Part shown: positions 59,460 to 64,000 of the stretch, piece by piece
Layout: each line of letters starts with the position of its first letter
Numbering within the stretch: position 1 is the stretch's first letter
DNA from: an uncultured Saprospiraceae bacterium
GTDB taxonomy: Bacteria > Bacteroidota > Bacteroidia > Chitinophagales > Saprospiraceae
Direction: 5' to 3'
Length of the DNA: 64,000 nucleotides
NCBI GenBank assembly: GCA_937139495.1
Contig: CAKZQC010000008.1
Location: 1-64,000, forward strand
The notes under the pieces: model-generated
The model's database searches: none
Seen by the model: the letters and a program-made list of their open reading frames with translations, nothing else
Told to the model about the DNA's origin: nothing
Program-made: the position numbers and the translations under genes

Positions 59460-60959
59460 ATGACGATGAATAGATTCAGTAAAATAATAGCAGGAGCCTT
59501 GATATTGCTAGGTATGCAAGCTCAAGCACAACAGCCGCCCAAATATGCTTTTGCAGAAAAAGTAGATACGACTACGTACGCTTTGGGGCAAACTATTTAT
59601 ATGCTCAATGAAGTCTATAAAGAATGGACGGGCGAGCAGTTTAAGTATGGATTTTATACCAAAGGTACGGAGGAAAAAGCGACAGAAGCGATTTATGATA
59701 CCTTGCAGTATCGTTATTTGCATCGCAAGCAAATGGCTTTTTATCATGCCAAAAAAGAGGGCAAATGGGGTTTGCTAAAAGGAGATAAAAGTATTTGGAT
59801 ACCTTTTGTGTATGACAAATTGCATTACAATGCCCATGTCAAGCAGTATTATATCAGTATCGAAAAAGCTGGAAAATATGGTATTTTAGATGAAGATGGT
59901 AAGCAAATACTAGCAGCTATTTATGATGATATTTTGTATGACGGTGTCAATTACAAAGTTATTCAGAATGGCAAAGTAGGAATTGCCGGACCAAAAGGCG
60001 AAGAGTTGATTCCTGTTTGTTTTGATGTCATTCTGTACGACCAAAAATTTGAAGCCCAACAGGTACAAAAAGATGGCAAATGGTCGCTGTTCAATTGGAT
60101 AAAAGATAACCCTTGTCAGCCGATACAAAAATATGATCAATTGGAACGTCATATCAATGATTTTTATGTGGCTAGAGAAGGTACTAAATATGGCTTGCTA
60201 GACTTGGACGGCAAAGAAATCTTGCCGTTTGAATACGACTTCATGAGTCCATTTTTTGTTAAATTTTTGGGAGCATTGCTAGTCGGAAAAGAGGGAAAAG
60301 TAGGACTCCTACAAATAGCAGAAGATGGAAGTGTAACTACTAAAATTCCGATTGCTTATCACGATATTTGGGTCGATCAACGCAACAATAAATTGAAAGT
60401 AAAACTCAATGATAAAATTGATTACTACTACGATGACCAAACGCTCTATGACCTCAAATATAATGATGTCGTTTATTATGATCGTATCAATCGCTGTATG
60501 GTCAAAAAAGGAAAAAAATGGGGTATGCTCACCACTGGTGGCGAAACCGTTATTCCGATTGCTTACAGCAAAATTCATATCATGGAACACAAACAGTTCA
60601 TGGTGCAGAAAGGAACTAAATGGGGCGTACTAGACGAGCGTGGCAACACACTTTTGGCACCCATTTACGACGAATTTGACTACCGCCCCGAGAAAAAAGT
60701 TTTCTTTGTAATGAAAAAAGGGTTGTGGGGCATTGTTTCTATCCGTGATGGCGTGGTATTACCTCCCAAGTACGAAAATATGTTTGCTCTCCCTAACCGA
60801 AAATTCCTAGTACAACAAAAAGGACTTTGGGGAGTCGTAGCAGGTGGTGGTCGTGTTATCGTGCCGCTTGAGTACAGCTCTTACGATTACAAATATCAGG
60901 CAAGCGAAGTGTCGTTGATCGCTCCTGATGGTCGTGTCCAGAAGTATCGTATTCAGTAG
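59460..60959 (+). CDS. Secreted WG-repeat protein
   Basis: The 499-residue product has a signal peptide (cleavage near AQAQQPP). It contains about nine WG-type repeats, each with a core like K.GKWGLL...G...IP..YD. Examples are EGKWGLLKGDKSIWIPFVYD, AGKYGILDEDGKQILAAIYD, GTKWGVLDERGNTLLAPIYDEFD and GLWGVVAGGGRVIVPLEY (cut). The repeats form a beta structure of unknown role. It is an unlinked single gene. The start at the second ATG (59466) is also possible. Confidence 0.85.
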   Translation: MTMNRFSKIIAGALILLGMQAQAQQPPKYAFAEKVDTTTYALGQTIYMLNEVYKEWTGEQFKYGFYTKGTEEKATEAIYDTLQYRYLHRKQMAFYHAKKEGKWGLLKGDKSIWIPFVYDKLHYNAHVKQYYISIEKAGKYGILDEDGKQILAAIYDDILYDGVNYKVIQNGKVGIAGPKGEELIPVCFDVILYDQKFEAQQVQKDGKWSLFNWIKDNPCQPIQKYDQLERHINDFYVAREGTKYGLLDLDGKEILPFEYDFMSPFFVKFLGALLVGKEGKVGLLQIAEDGSVTTKIPIAYHDIWVDQRNNKLKVKLNDKIDYYYDDQTLYDLKYNDVVYYDRINRCMVKKGKKWGMLTTGGETVIPIAYSKIHIMEHKQFMVQKGTKWGVLDERGNTLLAPIYDEFDYRPEKKVFFVMKKGLWGIVSIRDGVVLPPKYENMFALPNRKFLVQQKGLWGVVAGGGRVIVPLEYSSYDYKYQASEVSLIAPDGRVQKYRIQ

Positions 60960-60980
60960 GATTAAGCCTATATAAAATAT

Positions 60981-61023
60981 AAAAATGGAGTAACTCGCTG
61001 TTAGCGGTTACTCCATTTTTTTT
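60981..61023. terminator. Bidirectional terminator
   Basis: AAAAATGGAGTAAC pairs with GTTACTCCATTTTTT between two convergent genes. Confidence 0.85.
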
Positions 61024-61059
61024 GATAGCATATAGCTACTCGCTACATCTTAGTGTTGC

Positions 61060-62517
61060 TTAAGCTACCGTAAATAGTTTATTCATAAACTGCACCAACA
61101 AGGCATTGCGTTGTTCGGCTGGTAATTTATTCAAAATACCGTTAATCATTTCCATATTATCCGCTATTTCGCCATCACTAGAGCCTCCCAATCCTAGCAT
61201 TTCTGCCAATGCGTCGAAGGTAGTTGGAGTCAAATCTTCGAGCATAGAAGCAAACATAGCAGGATCAATATCCATAGCAGGTTTGTCCGATGCTTTGAGT
61301 GTGGCAATCGCTTCTTTTAGCGTAGCCAAAAGTTCTGGAATATGCTCTATATTCGCTCTATTGACACTCAAATGAATCGCTTCTTTGGAGCATCTGGAAG
61401 CAAATTGCACTTGAATATGCCAGCCTTGAGCCGTCATATAGTCGCTAATAGCAAAGACACTAATAGCTGGATCAAGTGATTCGATGGCGACCAAGTTCAT
61501 GACAGGCTCGCCCATGATTTTTAGTTCTGGAATGTCTTGCAGTCCTTTTTTGACCATCTCGGTCGCTGCTTGCGATGCTTTTACGATTTCGACATAGCCG
61601 TCTTGTCCGATATGGTTGAGCGTAGCCCAAGCACCCGCCATCGGTCCTCCCGTCTTGCTCGATAGTACCGTAGGATTGACAATCGAATAGCCAGACCAAG
61701 AAGAACAAGCAAAAATTTGATAGCTTCTAATTTCTCTACTTTTGTACAAAATACAAGATGCGCCTTTGGCTGCATAACCGTATTTGTGAAAATCGCAGGA
61801 CATAGAAGTAACGCCTTCTACACTAAAATCAAATGGTGGAATTTCATAGCACGCCATTCGTGCAAACGGCAAATACATACCTCCAACACAAGCATCAACG
61901 TGCAAAAACAAGTCTTTAGCTTTCGCAATAGCGCCCAACTCTTCGATAGGATCAATAACGCCATGAGCGTACGATGGAGCAGAGCCCACCAACATAATTG
62001 TATTTTCGTTAATAGCTGCTTCTACTACTTTGGGATCAACACGGAATGTCTTTTTGTCCACTGGCAAATTAACCACTTTGACACTCAAATAATGAGCGGC
62101 TTTATGAAAAGCGGCGTGTGCCGTTTCGGCTACAATCATTTCGGGCTGTGTGATATGTGGGCGGTTCTTTTTGTTGTAATCTCTAGCCGTTTTGACGGCT
62201 AAAATAATACTTTCTGTTCCGCCAGAAGTAAAGCTACCTACAGTATGCTCATCGCCACCCAATAGATTGGCAGCCATCGCTACTACTTCTGTTTCGAGCT
62301 TCAGCAAGCTAGGAAAAGCTGTAGGATCCAACCCATTTTCGGTCAAATACATACTATATGCTTTCTTACAAACGTTTTCCGTTTCTTGGGTTGGCTCATA
62401 TACGTAGGCAAGTACTTTGCCCGAACGCCAAGGAATATCTTTCTTTTTGAGATTGGTCAATTCTTCTAATATATGGTCGGCGGACATTCCTTTTTTAGGA
62501 AGGGTTACTTTGCTCAT
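61060..62517 (-). CDS. Sphingosine-1-phosphate-lyase-like PLP enzyme
   Basis: From ATG 62517 (MSKVTLPKKGMSADHI) the product has 485 residues. It is a fold-type I PLP enzyme of the sphinganine-1-phosphate lyase/group II decarboxylase family. The signature residues are GSFTSGGTESIILAVKTAR (about 94-112), HVDACVGGMYLPF (D208 binds the pyridine ring), and CDFHKYGYAAKGAS with the Schiff-base K245. The pattern fits S1P lyase better than glutamate decarboxylase. Bacteroidota make sphingolipids, so cleavage of phosphorylated long-chain bases is plausible. The substrate is inferred, not proven. A GTG 9 codons upstream is less likely as a start. Confidence 0.85.
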   Translation of the reverse strand: MSKVTLPKKGMSADHILEELTNLKKKDIPWRSGKVLAYVYEPTQETENVCKKAYSMYLTENGLDPTAFPSLLKLETEVVAMAANLLGGDEHTVGSFTSGGTESIILAVKTARDYNKKNRPHITQPEMIVAETAHAAFHKAAHYLSVKVVNLPVDKKTFRVDPKVVEAAINENTIMLVGSAPSYAHGVIDPIEELGAIAKAKDLFLHVDACVGGMYLPFARMACYEIPPFDFSVEGVTSMSCDFHKYGYAAKGASCILYKSREIRSYQIFACSSWSGYSIVNPTVLSSKTGGPMAGAWATLNHIGQDGYVEIVKASQAATEMVKKGLQDIPELKIMGEPVMNLVAIESLDPAISVFAISDYMTAQGWHIQVQFASRCSKEAIHLSVNRANIEHIPELLATLKEAIATLKASDKPAMDIDPAMFASMLEDLTPTTFDALAEMLGLGGSSDGEIADNMEMINGILNKLPAEQRNALLVQFMNKLFTVA

Positions 62518-62704
62518 GTTCTTATTGTTTTTTTGATGAATCACAATTTATAAAAAAAATATTGAATAGTCGTTCAAGGTGTCTGTTTTTTGAAATTTGT
62601 ACTTTACTTTATTTTGAAATATTTTTGCTCAAAAAAATGTAACTTATTTATAATCTACACCTTATGAATACAAATGCCATTCAAAAAAACTAAACTAATA
62701 TTCG

Positions 62705-63193
62705 ATGCACACGACCAAAAAATATATACTGACGCTGATTTTTATGCTCTCCGCATTATTGGCATTTGCTACCGAACAATATCCTGATTTGGTCATTTAC
62801 CAAGGGAGAATTTTTTATATTTCGGGAACCTTCGATGAAGATTTTCCAATTTTTGCTTTGACGCAAGACGAAACTTTCACTAAAAAATTGGAAGAAATAT
62901 CGGTCTGTTATTCGAGTGGCTGCTATAGAGGCTACCAAGCGATTTGGGAAATTATAAAGGGTAAACTTTACTTGAAAGAGCTCAAGAAGTGTTGCACAGG
63001 AGAGTCCGCCGATTTAGAAGCACTTTTTGGGGAGCGATTTATAAAAGGTAAAGGTGTTTGGGCGTTTTGGGTGGACAAACCTATCACTATTGGCACTAAA
63101 ACGGTTAGTGTCTTCAACCTAGAAGAACCTGTTGATTTTATTGTGCTGAATATGGAAAACGGAAACATTAGAGGAGTCCGAAAAATGGAATAA
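62705..63193 (+). CDS. Secreted protein of unknown function
   Basis: The 162-residue product has a signal peptide (ILTLIFMLSALLAFATEQ). The mature part has GRIFYISGTFDEDFPIF, then four Cys in two pairs (VCYSSGCYRG, LKKCCTGES) that could form disulphides. It ends FIVLNMENGNIRGVRK. No family is recognised. It starts 187 nt from the divergent S1P-lyase-like gene. Confidence 0.7.
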   Translation: MHTTKKYILTLIFMLSALLAFATEQYPDLVIYQGRIFYISGTFDEDFPIFALTQDETFTKKLEEISVCYSSGCYRGYQAIWEIIKGKLYLKELKKCCTGESADLEALFGERFIKGKGVWAFWVDKPITIGTKTVSVFNLEEPVDFIVLNMENGNIRGVRKME

Positions 63194-63231
63194 GTCCAAA
63201 GCATTTTTTACTTTTGATACAAATACTATTC

Positions 63232-63789
63232 ATGCACTTGACTACTTTTGATGCGTCGCAATTGCTTGCCGCCAAACAATTATTGGATTTACAATTTGGC
63301 GTCGATTACTTGACCGAACAAGATTTATTATTATTTACACAAGGCAAACACATCGGCTGGGTGGCTTGCTCTACCGAAGGCGAATTGATAGGTATTAGCT
63401 TAGTCAAACTAGGCACCGCTGCCAGCCTAGCAGCCGAATTATTAATTGAAAAAGATTGGTTTGTATCAACTTTTCGAGACAAAGAACCGATTGCTTTACG
63501 CAAACATCTGGCGATTGCACCGCAGTGGCAAGGCAAAGGTATTGGCAAAAAATTGGTGCAGCATGGTATTGAACAATTGCGACAGCTAAACAGCTCTGCT
63601 ATTGTATCTATTGTGTGGAAAGAAAGTGCGGGCAAATCGTTGGGCAAATTATTAAAAAATCTAGGTGCAACACCTGTTCGGACAATTGCAGGCTATTGGA
63701 AATCCGATAGTTTAGAGAAGCAATATGATTGCCCTGTTTGTGGCTTGCCGCCTTGTAGCTGTTCCGCTACTATTTATGTTATTGAATAG
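63232..63789 (+). CDS. GNAT-family N-acetyltransferase with a Cys-rich tail
   Basis: From ATG 63232 (MHLTTFDASQLLAAKQLLD) the product has 185 residues. The GNAT fold is shown by LRKHLAIAPQWQGKGIGKKLVQHGIEQL, where QGKGIGKKL is the acetyl-CoA pyrophosphate loop. The C-terminus adds the Cys-rich segment DCPVCGLPPCSCSA, which could bind zinc. The acceptor is unknown. A TTG 6 codons upstream in frame is not a likely start. Confidence 0.88.
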   Translation: MHLTTFDASQLLAAKQLLDLQFGVDYLTEQDLLLFTQGKHIGWVACSTEGELIGISLVKLGTAASLAAELLIEKDWFVSTFRDKEPIALRKHLAIAPQWQGKGIGKKLVQHGIEQLRQLNSSAIVSIVWKESAGKSLGKLLKNLGATPVRTIAGYWKSDSLEKQYDCPVCGLPPCSCSATIYVIE

Positions 63790-63805
63790 CTATTGCAATA
63801 CAAAA

Positions 63806-63843
63806 AAACACCTACCAAGCTGCGAACAACTGGGTAGGTGTTT
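63806..63843 (+). terminator. Terminator after the GNAT gene
   Basis: AAACACCTACC pairs with GGTAGGTGTTT around a loop of about 15 nt. Confidence 0.85.
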
Positions 63844-63919
63844 GAATAAAAAGCTATCTACAGCTAAGAAATAGACTAAAGGTCTAACTTCTAAAAATCT
63901 AGCTTCTTTGTCTCTTTTT

Positions 63920-64000
63920 CTAAACCGCTACATCAAATTCGCGCAAAGCACTATTAAGCGAGGTTTTTTTGTCGGTACTTTCTTTGCGTTTGCCAATAAT
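63920..64000 (-). CDS. 3' end of a gene that enters from the right
   Basis: On the minus strand the frame is open from 64000 to a TAG at 63920 and encodes 26 residues, IIGKRKESTDKK then TSLNSALREFDVAV. The C-terminal tail is too short for a family call. The terminator at 63806-63843 may serve both this gene and the GNAT gene. Confidence 0.6.
   Translation of the reverse strand: MIGKRKESTDKKTSLNSALREFDVAV

Overview
The window looks like chromosomal DNA of a free-living Bacteroidota bacterium, probably of the Saprospirales/Chitinophagales type. The evidence is AT-rich intergenic DNA, Bacteroidota-type promoters (TAnnTTTG -7 boxes), at least five proteins with type IX secretion (T9SS) C-terminal sorting domains, SprB-like repeats, the futalosine menaquinone route (MqnB and a UbiD-type decarboxylase), a zinc-free bL31, and conserved families such as YceI, DUF3127 and four-helix-bundle proteins. 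No rRNA, CRISPR array, complete insertion sequence or prophage is visible. The species cannot be named from the sequence alone.

Layout. 1-8 kb: tRNA-Ala, small conserved and secreted proteins, a HlyIII membrane protein, an acyl-CoA dehydrogenase, a SAM hydrolase, trmD, a four-helix-bundle gene bracketed by inverted repeats, and dnaA. 8-17 kb: a metallophosphatase, a nitroreductase, a T9SS FG-GAP protein, mqnB, two accessory genes (one unknown, one SET-domain), a large secreted glycosidase-like protein and a SPOR/peptidoglycan-binding protein. 18-33 kb: a GT39-type membrane glycosyltransferase, rpmE2, a FecE-type ATPase, rnd, comEC, nnrDE, a lipoprotein, ubiD and smc. 33-49 kb: tandem secreted paralogues, a large SprB-like adhesin, a phosphoesterase, a TPR protein, a PaaI-type thioesterase, more T9SS proteins, a heptose-phosphate kinase, sdaA, tRNA-Gly and an SDR reductase. 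49-55 kb: an accessory island with a small secreted protein, a LysM-bearing contractile-injection hub/tube-type protein and a large baseplate protein, followed by tandem-repeat DNA. 55-64 kb: ferritin, DUF3127 protein, a ybjQ-small membrane protein-coaD operon, a T9SS subtilase, a WG-repeat protein, a sphingosine-1-phosphate-lyase-like enzyme, a GNAT protein and the 3' end of one more gene.

Most genes are monocistronic, often with a strong hairpin terminator and sometimes with a recognisable TAnnTTTG promoter. Several families of short dispersed palindromes and repeats occupy the intergenic regions. One of them brackets the four-helix-bundle gene as inverted repeats, which resembles the organisation of 23S rRNA intervening sequences. 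The best candidates for undescribed biology are that unit and the orphan contractile-injection gene pair at 49.9-54.5 kb.
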